From the NCBI GenBank assembly GCA_964429995.1, contig CAYSDY010000001.1, positions 186,001-250,000 on the forward strand: DNA of 64,000 nucleotides, given 5' to 3'. Source of the stretch: UBA583 sp964429995. Lineage in GTDB: Archaea > Nanobdellota > Nanobdellia > Woesearchaeales > UBA583. Shown one piece after another: positions 17,544 to 26,442 of this stretch. Position 1 is the first letter of the stretch. Each line of letters starts with the position of its first letter. The position numbers and the translations under genes were made by a program. Under the pieces are notes generated by a model. It ran no database searches. It worked only from the letters and a program-made list of their open reading frames with translations, and was not told the origin of the DNA.

Positions 17544-18596
17544 TTATAATATTGATGAGAAAAAGTTTAGAAGCAGATTTGAAACAAACCTAAAAAAAAC
17601 AAGACTTATTACTATATAAATTGGAAGATACTTTATAGAATCATGTAGTTTTTCATTTTTTAATTCTGCTGTTATAAGACTTGAAAAAAATGTTATTAAC
17701 ATTATCATTGAATATGAAAACAGTATAAGATAGTCTGTATATTCTGCAGGAATTTCTGAAACTGTAAATGATAAATTTTCCTGACTTTTACTTAACAATT
17801 TAAATAGATTTCCAAGGAAGGTTAAAAGTGTTAAGGCTAATGCAAAAAGTAAAGGAGAAACAAAAATAGTTATAGAGTATATAACTGTTACGAATCCTCC
17901 AGAATTAGCTTTTAATTCGTTATTAAGATTGTATATGTTTTTTAAATTTTCTGAAATACGCTCTAATGGTTTTATTATGTTTCCACCATTTTTAAGACCT
18001 TCTTCTATAAGAAAAAATGTCCTCTCTATTATTGCTGAATCAAACCTTTCTCTAAAACCTTCTAGTGCCTGACAAACTGTATCACCCATTAATATCTTTT
18101 GGTTTACAAGAGTTACTTCACGCAAAAGGGCTTTTTGTTCTTTGCTTACAGATTTTAAAAGAGCTTTTTCTATTGAAATACCTCCTTTCATATTTGATAT
18201 AAGATTGTCAAGATAGTCTGGTAAATCTTTTTCTATATCCTCTTCATCTTTTTTAAAAATTGCTTCATATCTAAAAAATGCTAAAAATAATATGAAATAA
18301 TATGAGAAAAATAATATTATCATATAAGTTGTTAAAACTATTATAAAGCTTGATAGAAAATTGTAGAAAAAATTGTTAAAATATGAATATATGTATTGAA
18401 AAACGTATGTATAAATAATTATGCTAGAAAATATGGATATTGCAAAAAGGTTTGTTATAAAGTTGTAATTGATATTATCAAAATAAAGTTTTTCATATAT
18501 CTTTTCAAGTTCATGCCTATAATTAAATGTTAATAATTTTTCAGGAATAAGGTACCTTCCCAAACTTTCTTTATTAATTTTTCTTATGTTTACCAT
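17544..18596 (-). CDS. Type II/IV secretion membrane platform protein (TadC/T2SF family), second copy
   Basis: This is a polytopic platform protein of the type IV pilus machine, the partner of the TadA ATPase. The 350-residue product has two early membrane segments (about 45-110), a cytoplasmic T2SF domain (DLPDYLDNLISNMKGGISIEKAL, then LEGFRERF and FFLIEEGLKNGGNI), and two or three C-terminal membrane segments. It starts two bases after the stop of the other TadC-like gene. Two T2SF proteins following one ATPase is the usual archaeal pilus arrangement. Confidence 0.85.
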   Translation of the reverse strand: MVNIRKINKESLGRYLIPEKLLTFNYRHELEKIYEKLYFDNINYNFITNLFAISIFSSIIIYTYVFQYIYSYFNNFFYNFLSSFIIVLTTYMIILFFSYYFILFLAFFRYEAIFKKDEEDIEKDLPDYLDNLISNMKGGISIEKALLKSVSKEQKALLREVTLVNQKILMGDTVCQALEGFRERFDSAIIERTFFLIEEGLKNGGNIIKPLERISENLKNIYNLNNELKANSGGFVTVIYSITIFVSPLLFALALTLLTFLGNLFKLLSKSQENLSFTVSEIPAEYTDYLILFSYSMIMLITFFSSLITAELKNEKLHDSIKYLPIYIVISLVFFRFVSNLLLNFFSSIL

Positions 18597-18598
18597 TT

Positions 18599-19417
18599 TT
18601 ATAATATAGACCTGTTAAATTTGAATATACTGTATGCAAAATACTGGAATGCAAACATGCCAAGAAATATGAAAACAAGTACTATTCTTAACATACTTGG
18701 TGTCATTTCTAGTAGGGATGCTGCAAGAATGAAGAAAGTTACACCTAACGATGGAAGAACTATACCTAAAAGAAGATACATCATTATTATTGGATTTAAT
18801 TTTTTAGAGAAAGATTTTATTGCTAATAATTTCTGATCTGATGATTCTTTAATAAAATTAACAAGAACCCCCTCTAAATCAACACCTACTTCTGTGCTGT
18901 CTTTGATCTTTTTGATAAGTTGCTTAACTGATTTTGATGGGGCAAAATCTACACCTTCTGCCAATGATTCTTTAAAACTTTTTCCTGTTTTGAATTCTGT
19001 GTATATACGCTTAAAAAAATGAGCACCAGGTCTGTTTATTTTACTTAAATTTTCTATCGCATTGCCTATTGGGAGCCCTGATTCTAAACTAACCAAAAGA
19101 TATTCTAAAATAAAGAGTAAATCATTCTCTATCTCTCGTCCCAGTTTGTTTATCTGGACTAAAATAACATTGTACCAAAATTTGTATATAAGAGGAGTTG
19201 ATAAAATAAGAACTGAAAACATAATTATAAATTTGTTTAAATCTTTTTTTGATATAAGAAAAAGTATAACTGCAATTCCTATAAAAGAAAATATGGTCAT
19301 AGATAAAGTCTGATATACATATTGAAAAGAAGATAATTTTGAGTCTGCTCTTTTTAACTTGTATTTTAATGAAACATCCTGTTTTACTAATTTTCTTATA
19401 AAATTTTCAAGAGTCAT
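18599..19417 (-). CDS. Type II/IV secretion membrane platform protein (TadC/T2SF family), first copy
   Basis: The 272-residue product has an N-terminal pair of membrane segments (about 35-90), a T2SF domain with the family phrase EYLLVSLESGLPIGNAIENLSK and FKTGKSFKESLAEGVDFAPS, and C-terminal membrane segments (about 205-260). It is the shorter of the two platform proteins and is separated by one base from the TadA stop codon and by two from the next gene, so all three are one transcript. Confidence 0.85.
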   Translation of the reverse strand: MTLENFIRKLVKQDVSLKYKLKRADSKLSSFQYVYQTLSMTIFSFIGIAVILFLISKKDLNKFIIMFSVLILSTPLIYKFWYNVILVQINKLGREIENDLLFILEYLLVSLESGLPIGNAIENLSKINRPGAHFFKRIYTEFKTGKSFKESLAEGVDFAPSKSVKQLIKKIKDSTEVGVDLEGVLVNFIKESSDQKLLAIKSFSKKLNPIIMMYLLLGIVLPSLGVTFFILAASLLEMTPSMLRIVLVFIFLGMFAFQYFAYSIFKFNRSIL

Positions 19418-19418
19418 T

Positions 19419-20906
19419 TTAGTTGTTATTTATTTTATTGGAGACATTCTTAACTTCTCTAAGTATATGAGATATTACTTTGTCTGATGATGAATAATAT
19501 TGATTTATATATTTTCCAACTTCATCTATTTTATCTATATTGTTTTTGGCTAAATAGTCTAAAATTAATACTTTTTTCTTAATTTCTGTGTAGAATTCCT
19601 GTTCTGTTATCCCTTGAAATTCTTCTAAACGCTTGATTATGTTTACGGGTTTATTTTTAAAGTAATGTTGTTTTGTCTTAGGATTGTATTGTAATATAAC
19701 CCTTTGATTTCCTGTTTCATCAATTTCTGCAATTTGATGAGTAAATCTTTTTCCAGAACGCCTGTCTCTATGTTGAACGCATATAAGACCTAGAGCAGAA
19801 AGTGTTATTTTTGGAATTTCAATAGGAGGTGAACTTAACCTTAAAACTGTTTCTTCTGCAGTATTTGCATGAAATGTGCCATATACGCTGTGACCAGTAC
19901 GCATAGCTTCAAAAAGCACTTCTGCTTCTTGTTTTTTTCTTATTTCTCCTATAACTATTCTATCAGGCCTCATTCTTAATGAGTTTACTATAAGATCTAA
20001 CATACTAACTCCACCTTTCCCCTCTTGATTTGCTTGTCTTGCCTCCATTGGTACCCAGTGAGCATATTCAGCAAGTTTTATTTCTCTTGTATCCTCTACT
20101 GAAATTATCCTTTGATCTGCTGGAATAAAACATGTTATCGCATTTAAAAAAGATGTCTTTCCTGAACCTGTTCCACCTGAAACAATTATTGAAAATTCAT
20201 TTTCTATTGCTATCCATATCAATGCAAGTGCAATTGATGATGAGGTTCCTACATTTATAAGATCTGAAACTGTCCATGGTTTATCAGAGAATCTTCTTAT
20301 TGTTATTGTTGTTCCTTTTGTTGATATTGAGTTTAAAGTAGCATTAACCCTATGACCTCCTCTTAAATGAGCGTCTAGAAGTGGGTTAAGATTGGAAAAA
20401 TATTTCCTGTTTTCCATTGCTATTCTTGAACATATATTTTGAATTTCATCATCTGACAAAAATTTAAGATTGGTCTTAAGCCAACCGTATTGTCTGTGAT
20501 ATATCATTATATTATTATCACCACCATTAACAGTAATCTCTTCTATGTTCGAATCACTTATAAGAATATCTATAAAACCAAGATCTAAACTTTTTTGAAC
20601 AATATATGTTATTAATTTTTGTTTTAAATCTATCTCAAGTATTGGTATATAAAAATCAATTAATTCTGTTACTTTTTTGATATAAGCCTTCTTTAACATG
20701 CTGTAATCAAAATTATCCTCTTCTCCCTCAAATATTCCTTCTCTTAAAAGATCCTCTTTTATCTTAGCTATTATGTATTTTGTGTGTGTTCCTATATCTA
20801 ATATGCCAACCTCATATGTAGGAATGAATGACTCATTTTCCTTATACACGCTTATATCAATTCTAGTACCTTCAAAAATAATTTCATATTTATCTATCAG
20901 TTCCAT
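19419..20906 (-). CDS. tadA: Type IV pilus assembly ATPase (TadA/VirB11 family)
   Basis: This is the hexameric motor that powers filament assembly. The 495-residue product has an N-terminal domain, Walker A at 244-251 (GGTGSGKT), an Asp box (ISVEDTREIKL), a Walker B region (RMRPDRIVIGEIRKKQEAEV) and a His box (RTGHSVYGTFHANTAEETV). These are all the conserved boxes of archaeal secretion ATPases. The start overlaps the end of the preceding coiled-coil gene by ten bases, giving tight coupling. Confidence 0.93.
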   Translation of the reverse strand: MELIDKYEIIFEGTRIDISVYKENESFIPTYEVGILDIGTHTKYIIAKIKEDLLREGIFEGEEDNFDYSMLKKAYIKKVTELIDFYIPILEIDLKQKLITYIVQKSLDLGFIDILISDSNIEEITVNGGDNNIMIYHRQYGWLKTNLKFLSDDEIQNICSRIAMENRKYFSNLNPLLDAHLRGGHRVNATLNSISTKGTTITIRRFSDKPWTVSDLINVGTSSSIALALIWIAIENEFSIIVSGGTGSGKTSFLNAITCFIPADQRIISVEDTREIKLAEYAHWVPMEARQANQEGKGGVSMLDLIVNSLRMRPDRIVIGEIRKKQEAEVLFEAMRTGHSVYGTFHANTAEETVLRLSSPPIEIPKITLSALGLICVQHRDRRSGKRFTHQIAEIDETGNQRVILQYNPKTKQHYFKNKPVNIIKRLEEFQGITEQEFYTEIKKKVLILDYLAKNNIDKIDEVGKYINQYYSSSDKVISHILREVKNVSNKINNN

Positions 20907-22318
20907 TTTTTTGATTCTATGAGGGTTTTTATCTTTTTATTTGTACTTATCTTTTGTTCTCTTTTTATTCCTGAAAGATTCAAATAAAATATTATTTTTT
21001 CATATAATTTTAATATTTCCTGTTCAGACATTGACTTTTTAAGCCTTTGGTAGTATAAGTCTATTTCTTTCACATAATTATTTGAAGATCTTTTAGAATT
21101 TTTTTCCTCGCCTACTGATATATCAAGTTTTGAGGATATTTCATTTATTGAAAATAAAAAATCATTATATTTATATGAATTGTCTTTATTAAAACCATCT
21201 ATTCTTTCGTTATAATTGTTCTCTTGAATTATGTCTTCTTGAATGTTTAAATCTGCATCATAATTATTGATTTTTTTTTTGGATGATTTTGATAATTGTA
21301 GGTGATAAAGGTACTCTCTTTTATCTTGTAACGCTTTGGAGTTTTTGTATGCATCAAAAAACATATCTATGTTGTGAGAAAAAAATTGCTTGTTCATGTC
21401 AGCAAAAAGATTGTTTATTTCTATATACATTGATTGTTTTTCTTCAAGAAAAAGATCAGGAATTCTATTGAATTCGTTAAGTATTTGATTATAAAGCAAT
21501 AAACATTTCTGTATGTCTTTTTTAAGTTTAAAATAATGGTATGTACTCTTAAGTTTTATGATGGTTGCTTTTCTTAAGTCTAATTCCTTCTTGTAATAAG
21601 ATTCTAAAAATTGCTGGGAATGCTCTAGAACCTTGTTTGTTTTTAATAGGTAAATATCCAAATCAAACACAAAACTTTCTGGAATTGTAGTCAAAAAAAT
21701 TTTTATTGATGCAATGTTGGATTCTATAGAATTTAAATCTGCCTTATCTAATGATTGTTTTAATAATACAAGTCTTTTGTGTAAATCAGATTTAAAATTG
21801 GATATATACTTCTCTTTTATGGAATTTAACTGTTGATAGAAACTGTTTTCAATCTGATAAAGCCTTTTTGCTATTCCTATCTTATTAAAAGTTAAAAGAT
21901 TTGGTATTTTGCTTGAAATCAACTTCATTTTTCTTGTAAGAATAGTTATCTTATGGAATTCTGATGTTTCTACAGCTTTTATCAACTCATTTTTTATTGA
22001 TTCTATCTGTTGTTCTATGATTTTTTCATTTCTTATGTTTTTTTCTAAAAATTCTTTAGAATATCTTTCACCAAGACTTAGAAGAAAACTATTTGTACTC
22101 TGACTTATTCCAAAAAATTTATTTGGAAGATCTTGATCAAATTTACTTATCAACTTGTAGAGCTCTTCAAGAAAAATGTTGTCTTTGTCTTGAGAGTTCT
22201 GCTCTATGTCGTAAATTTTGTCTTCAACATCTTTCTGAAAATCTAAATTCGTATTTTTATACTTGTCTGAATTTTTTTGTTCAAATTCATCTAAAAAAGA
22301 ATCAATATCTAAAACCAT
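20897..22318 (-). CDS. Pilus-operon coiled-coil protein of unknown function
   Basis: This 473-residue protein is soluble and mostly helical, with charged repeats rich in Lys, Gln, Asn and Ser. Several segments of 30-40 residues look like repeated helical hairpins (FHKITILTRKMKLISSKIP, then similar helices near 190 and 270). Middle residues 345-400 are low-complexity and Asn-rich. No known domain is recognised. It lies two bases after the winged-helix gene and overlaps tadA by ten, so it is probably a cytoplasmic accessory of the pilus machine. Confidence 0.7.
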   Translation of the reverse strand: MVLDIDSFLDEFEQKNSDKYKNTNLDFQKDVEDKIYDIEQNSQDKDNIFLEELYKLISKFDQDLPNKFFGISQSTNSFLLSLGERYSKEFLEKNIRNEKIIEQQIESIKNELIKAVETSEFHKITILTRKMKLISSKIPNLLTFNKIGIAKRLYQIENSFYQQLNSIKEKYISNFKSDLHKRLVLLKQSLDKADLNSIESNIASIKIFLTTIPESFVFDLDIYLLKTNKVLEHSQQFLESYYKKELDLRKATIIKLKSTYHYFKLKKDIQKCLLLYNQILNEFNRIPDLFLEEKQSMYIEINNLFADMNKQFFSHNIDMFFDAYKNSKALQDKREYLYHLQLSKSSKKKINNYDADLNIQEDIIQENNYNERIDGFNKDNSYKYNDFLFSINEISSKLDISVGEEKNSKRSSNNYVKEIDLYYQRLKKSMSEQEILKLYEKIIFYLNLSGIKREQKISTNKKIKTLIESKKWN

Positions 22319-22320
22319 TT

Positions 22321-22824
22321 TTAAAATTTAATTAAATCCTCCTTGTATGCATACCATGCCTTTTCTATCATATGATCTTGTACATTTCTGCTTTTGGCCT
22401 TTAAAAAAAAATCATTTTTTATTTCAGATTCATATTTGAGTATAAACCTAGGCCACAACTGCCTGATCATCTGATCATTTATACTCTTTAATTGTGATTT
22501 TTTAAAAAATTCTGCCTTTATCATTTCAATATTTAAAAAATTCTCATTAGTATGATGTTGTTTTATTTCATCGTGCATCGCGTTTACTGGATTATTTCCT
22601 TTTTTTGTACTTTCAGCAACTTCTTCTTTTATTTTTGCAAACCCTTCAAGACCTCTATAAAACACTGTAAGAACATTATATTCTTCAAGTATTGTGAGCC
22701 ATTTTTCTAACAGACCTGTAGACACATTAAGTTTTTCCTGTATGTATTTGATAGAACATATTTTTTTTTCCTTAAGTATTTCCACCATGTCGTCTATCGG
22801 AGTTTTAAGAATAGTGTTATGCAT
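22321..22824 (-). CDS. Winged-helix-like protein heading the pilus operon
   Basis: The first 60 residues read as a winged helix-turn-helix (MVEILKEKKICSIKYIQEKL, then VSTGLLEKWLTILEEYNVL), usually a DNA-binding unit. The C-terminal part has two similar 22-25 residue segments, each ending in an aromatic (SQLKSINDQMIRQLWPRF and SRNVQDHMIEKAWYAY), a short internal repeat. It is the first gene of a seven-gene minus-strand run. It may regulate pilus genes or act structurally; the sequence does not decide. Confidence 0.65.
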   Translation of the reverse strand: MHNTILKTPIDDMVEILKEKKICSIKYIQEKLNVSTGLLEKWLTILEEYNVLTVFYRGLEGFAKIKEEVAESTKKGNNPVNAMHDEIKQHHTNENFLNIEMIKAEFFKKSQLKSINDQMIRQLWPRFILKYESEIKNDFFLKAKSRNVQDHMIEKAWYAYKEDLIKF

Positions 22825-22867
22825 AATATTTTTTCTGTTAAAATTTGATTTTATATCTTTATTTTAA

Positions 22868-22900
22868 TTACAAAGTAATTAATGCCTTGTTGCTTTGTAA
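22868..22900. other. Inverted repeat between PhoU-like and pilus operons
   Basis: TTACAAAG and CTTTGTAA form a perfect 8-bp inverted repeat with a 17-base loop. It lies between the end of the AbrB-PhoU gene and the start of the pilus operon and could be an operator or a stem in the transcript. Confidence 0.35.
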
Positions 22901-22953
22901 ATTTTAGAATAACAAATCATGATATATGCAAAAACACAAAATTTTTAGGAAAT

Positions 22954-23886
22954 TTAATTGTATTGTATGTCTATTATTGACAAGGCAAAGTTATCAATAT
23001 TTCCAATTATATCTTTTAACAATTGGTTTACAACAAGATAGATATTAATTTCTGATTTATCTATGTTTTCTTTGTATTTGTCAAGCTCTTTTAACAAGGA
23101 CTGTTTTTTGTCAAGGTATAAATCAAGATTGTTATCTATGTTGATACCTTTTTGCAAAAATTTTGATATAAAATTAAAATAAATGCCAACAGAATCTATC
23201 ATCATAAATATTTGTGCAATATTTTCATCTGTACTATTCTTTAGATACCTACTAACTCTTTTAATCATATCTCCTATGGCTTCAAGTGTTGATATTATAC
23301 GCCAATAGTATATTGCATTCCTATTAAGGTTAAATTTTGAGTTGATCATAAGATTATTATTGATAACTTTGTATCCTAAAAATGAAAGCTTATTTATGTT
23401 TGAATCCATCTGCATAATAAAATTGTAATTATCTTTTGTTGTTGATTTTTCAAACATTGTTCTAACTATCCCCATCATTTTTTCTATCAAAATATTGATA
23501 TCTAAATTATCTATGTCACTTATATCTTTTAATAATATGTATTCATCATTTATTTCATATATTTCAACTGATGGTAATTTCTCAATAAATATCTTTATTT
23601 CATTAAATTTATCTGAAATTTTTTCACCCTTTATTTTTATATATTTATAATTTTTTAAGTAATAAGAAATTAATATTTTATTGAATATTTTTAAATTATG
23701 AATATCCATATCAAGTTCTATAATGCTATTATCTTCTTTTTTGGGAACTGAATATATAAGTGTATTATTCTTTTCTATACATACAAGATTATCACCTTTT
23801 GAAACTGAATTAGCCTTCATCCATTCGTTAGGAATCGTTATTACATATGAACTATTTCCAAACCTTATTACTCTTCTTGAATCCAT
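22954..23886 (-). CDS. AbrB/SpoVT-domain PhoU-like regulator
   Basis: The 310-residue product starts with an AbrB/SpoVT-like swapped-hairpin DNA-binding domain (RRVIRFGNSSYVITIPNEWM, then KGDNLVCIEKNNTLI), followed by an all-helical region (about 90-305) like the PhoU fold. This fusion is common in archaea and is usually called a phosphate-uptake regulator. No phosphate transporter is nearby, so the regulated process is open. It is the last of three minus-strand genes after GINS-like and AI-2E-family genes. Confidence 0.8.
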   Translation of the reverse strand: MDSRRVIRFGNSSYVITIPNEWMKANSVSKGDNLVCIEKNNTLIYSVPKKEDNSIIELDMDIHNLKIFNKILISYYLKNYKYIKIKGEKISDKFNEIKIFIEKLPSVEIYEINDEYILLKDISDIDNLDINILIEKMMGIVRTMFEKSTTKDNYNFIMQMDSNINKLSFLGYKVINNNLMINSKFNLNRNAIYYWRIISTLEAIGDMIKRVSRYLKNSTDENIAQIFMMIDSVGIYFNFISKFLQKGINIDNNLDLYLDKKQSLLKELDKYKENIDKSEINIYLVVNQLLKDIIGNIDNFALSIIDIQYN

Positions 23887-23916
23887 AAAAAATATAATTT
23901 ATATATATTTATATAT

Positions 23917-24957
23917 CTAATGATTTATCTGAAAAGTTTTAATAAGTGATTTTATGAAAATTGATGTAACCGATATAATCAATGGACCTAGTATAAGTCC
24001 AGAAATTCCAAAAACAAAAATACCACCTATAAAACCTATAAAAACCAACACTGGTGGAATAGTATCTTTATCACTCATAAGCATAGGTCTTATAAAATTA
24101 TCAACTAAATTTATTATTAATGTCCCATAAATAAGAAGTCCTATTCCTGCTATCTTTTGACCTGTTATTATTAAATACACCGATACAGGAACCCATATAA
24201 GCGGAGTTCCAAGGTATGGTATAAGACTAATTATCAGTGTTAAAAATGTGATTATAAGTATATTTGGAGCCCCAAAAAGAACATATCCAATAAATGCAAC
24301 AAATGTTTGCACTACTCCTGTTATAAAATATCCCTTAAATAAAATTTTTAAACTTTTAGCTATCTGATTCAATATTTCTTTTTGACGACTGATGTTTAAT
24401 GGAACATACTCTGAAAATGTTTTAAATATCAACTCGTTGTATATCAACATATAATAAGCTATGAAAAGAATGATAAATACAGTTGCAAGCATGCTTGGAA
24501 TGGATGAAAAAAATTCTTGGGAAAGGTTGGCTATAAAAGATACAAATTTGTTGAAAAATGATGAATAATCTATATCAGACAAAACATTTGAATTACTAAA
24601 TTCAGAAATTATTATTTTTATTTGAGAATTTAATATATGTGGATTTTCAAGATATATCCTGTATTCTAAAACAAGTTTTATAAGATTTAATATTAGAAAA
24701 TATGAAAGAAGTGCTAATGGTATAAAAAGTATAATAAGGCTTGTTAAAATCGTGATTAGTGATGCAATTCTTTTGTTTTTAGTTTTTTTAAAAAAATATT
24801 GAAACAATGGATAAAGAAAATATGCAATAATCATACTATATATTATTTTTGTAAATAAATCTTTTATTACATATGCTGATATTATCAAAAGAAAAATTGT
24901 TATTGCTAATAAAAATCTTTTTTCAATATCTATTGCATATCTATTGTTTTCTGCCAT
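23917..24957 (-). CDS. AI-2E family transporter-like membrane protein
   Basis: The 346-residue product has about seven to eight membrane segments in the AI-2E/PerM (UPF0118) pattern: two at the N-terminus, a soluble linker (about 95-140), then hydrophobic blocks including YFITGVVQTFVAFIGYVLFG, LITFLTLIISLIPYLGTPLI and a C-terminal DNFIRPMLMSDKDTIPPVLV. Family members have been linked to export of signals or to Na/H exchange; the substrate here is unknown. It begins immediately after the GINS-like stop codon, so the two are cotranscribed. Confidence 0.87.
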   Translation of the reverse strand: MAENNRYAIDIEKRFLLAITIFLLIISAYVIKDLFTKIIYSMIIAYFLYPLFQYFFKKTKNKRIASLITILTSLIILFIPLALLSYFLILNLIKLVLEYRIYLENPHILNSQIKIIISEFSNSNVLSDIDYSSFFNKFVSFIANLSQEFFSSIPSMLATVFIILFIAYYMLIYNELIFKTFSEYVPLNISRQKEILNQIAKSLKILFKGYFITGVVQTFVAFIGYVLFGAPNILIITFLTLIISLIPYLGTPLIWVPVSVYLIITGQKIAGIGLLIYGTLIINLVDNFIRPMLMSDKDTIPPVLVFIGFIGGIFVFGISGLILGPLIISVTSIFIKSLIKTFQINH

Positions 24958-25353
24958 TTATTTCACCTTGATTTTTAATATTTCCTTAACCATTGAAAGA
25001 TAATAATGTTTTTCTTCCTCTAGTATGTTATCTATAGATACGGTACTTTCTCCGTAAAGACTATTTTTAATTGCAATGTTTGAAATCTTCATGAGTCTTA
25101 AATTTATGAGTTCTGTTATGATCTCTTTGGATTTTATTAGTAGATGCTTTTCTTTTGATAATTTTTCATTGTCGTGTGATAATAAAGTTTTTATTTCATC
25201 TTTTTTTGATGTAAGAAAATTGTTCATTGATACATAAAAATTTTTATCTATTCCCTGAAGCTGTTTTTTAGTTTTTTCTTCTCTTAAAAGATTGTATAGA
25301 GAATTAAATGTTAGAAGTGGTATTTGAGAAGAAGAATTTATTGTTTCATTCAT
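24958..25353 (-). CDS. GINS-complex-like protein (Gins51/15 A-domain)
   Basis: GINS joins MCM helicase and the Cdc45/RecJ-like protein at the replication fork. This 131-residue protein has the pattern of the helical A-domain of archaeal GINS subunits: an N-terminal LLREEKTKKQLQGIDKNFY followed by helices and the phrase IITELINLRLMKISNIAIKN, which matches the family's I-x2-E-R/L-x-KI-x-A segment. There is no clear C-terminal B-domain, so it may be a short form. Identification rests on motif memory only. It is first in a three-gene run with a dispersed repeat upstream. Confidence 0.58.
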   Translation of the reverse strand: MNETINSSSQIPLLTFNSLYNLLREEKTKKQLQGIDKNFYVSMNNFLTSKKDEIKTLLSHDNEKLSKEKHLLIKSKEIITELINLRLMKISNIAIKNSLYGESTVSIDNILEEEKHYYLSMVKEILKIKVK

Positions 25354-25403
25354 AGAATTTATTATATGTTATTATATTTAAATTTTTCTAAATACTAGCT
25401 GTA

Positions 25404-25550
25404 TATTGAGAAGGTAAGAAAATCCAAAAGATTTTTAAGCTTCTTTAAAAGGCAGTCTTTTAAACCACAACTTTGACTTTTTAGCATTAATAATCAAAGG
25501 TTTTATAAATCTTTTATCAGTAACTTTTATAGGTGTTATGTTTTTTGGTT
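25404..25550 (+). repeat. Dispersed structured intergenic repeat, copy C (diverged), in a 314-base gap
   Basis: This copy begins TATTGAGAAGG and carries a left stem (AGAAG/CTTCT enclosing AAAATC/GATTTT) and a right stem CTTTGA/TCAAAG around the conserved TTTTTAGCATTA. Its stem letters differ from those of copies A and F while pairing is maintained. The right limit is approximate. It lies between divergent GINS-like and L11 genes; the rest of the gap to 25667 contains only promoter-like AT-rich sequence. Confidence 0.5.
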
Positions 25551-25667
25551 AAAAAGATGTTTTAATCAAAAATTCAAATCATAATAAGATTGTAAGTTTA
25601 TCTTTTATGCATAACGCCATTATCCTTTAGCTATTTATCGTTAAAGGTTGCTTACTAATGTTTGAAA

Positions 25668-26153
25668 ATGGCAAAAGAAACTGTTGAAGTTTTAATAGAA
25701 GGAGGTAAAGCTACTGCTGCTCCTCCATTAGGGCCTGCTTTAGGTCCTCTAAAAGTTAATATAGGGCAGGTTGTTGCTGACATAAACAAGAAAACTGCTG
25801 ATTTTAAAGGAATGAAAGTTCCTGTGAAGGTTATTGTTGATACTGAAACAAAAGCGTATGAAATAACAATTGGTACTCCACCTGCATCACAATTGATAAA
25901 AACTGAACTTGGCATAAAAACTGGTTCTGCAAAACCTAATACTGATTTTGTTGGAAACATATCAATTGAACAAATAAGAAAAATTGCAAATATGAAATTT
26001 GATTCTTTGCTTTCAAATGATATTAAGGCTGCTGTAAGAGAAATTGCTGGAACATGTTATTCTTTGGGAATAAAAGTTGATTCAAAACCTGCAAGAACTT
26101 TTATAAAAGATGTTAAAAATGGAAAATATGATAGGGAGTTTTTAAATAATTAA
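25668..26153 (+). CDS. rpl11: Ribosomal protein L11 (uL11)
   Basis: L11 forms the base of the ribosomal stalk and binds the GTPase-associated centre of 23S rRNA. The 161-residue product opens VEVLIEGGKATAAPPLGPAL, with the family's proline-rich APPLGPALGP motif, and ends with the RNA-binding C-terminal domain (KFDSLLSNDIKAAVREIAGT, then CYSLGIKV). The ATG at 25668 is chosen; the TTG two codons earlier is less likely. S27ae follows after one base. Confidence 0.96.
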   Translation: MAKETVEVLIEGGKATAAPPLGPALGPLKVNIGQVVADINKKTADFKGMKVPVKVIVDTETKAYEITIGTPPASQLIKTELGIKTGSAKPNTDFVGNISIEQIRKIANMKFDSLLSNDIKAAVREIAGTCYSLGIKVDSKPARTFIKDVKNGKYDREFLNN

Positions 26154-26154
26154 A

Positions 26155-26340
26155 ATGGGAAAGTCAAAAACAAAAAAAAAGTCATCTGAGCCATCAAAAA
26201 AATATGAATTTTATGAGAATGGCAAAAAAACAAGGAAAGAATGCCCAAAATGTGGAAAAGGTGTTTTTCTTGGAATTTACAAGAACCCTAATAGATACCA
26301 TTGTGGTAAATGTGGTTATAGTGAACACATAACAAATTAA
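26155..26340 (+). CDS. rps27ae: Ribosomal protein S27ae (eS31)
   Basis: This 61-residue small-subunit protein has a basic Lys/Ser-rich N-terminus and one zinc ribbon: CPKCG and, 19 residues later, CGKCG. Size and spacing match archaeal S27ae, which in eukaryotes is fused to ubiquitin. Its ATG lies one base after the L11 stop. Confidence 0.9.
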   Translation: MGKSKTKKKSSEPSKKYEFYENGKKTRKECPKCGKGVFLGIYKNPNRYHCGKCGYSEHITN

Positions 26341-26442
26341 AATAACAAAAAATTATTCTTTTAACATTTATGTGTTCGTTATAATTATTTTTTTTCTCAT
26401 CAAAGGAAAGATTAATAATACTTCTTTGTTTGCATTTTTACT

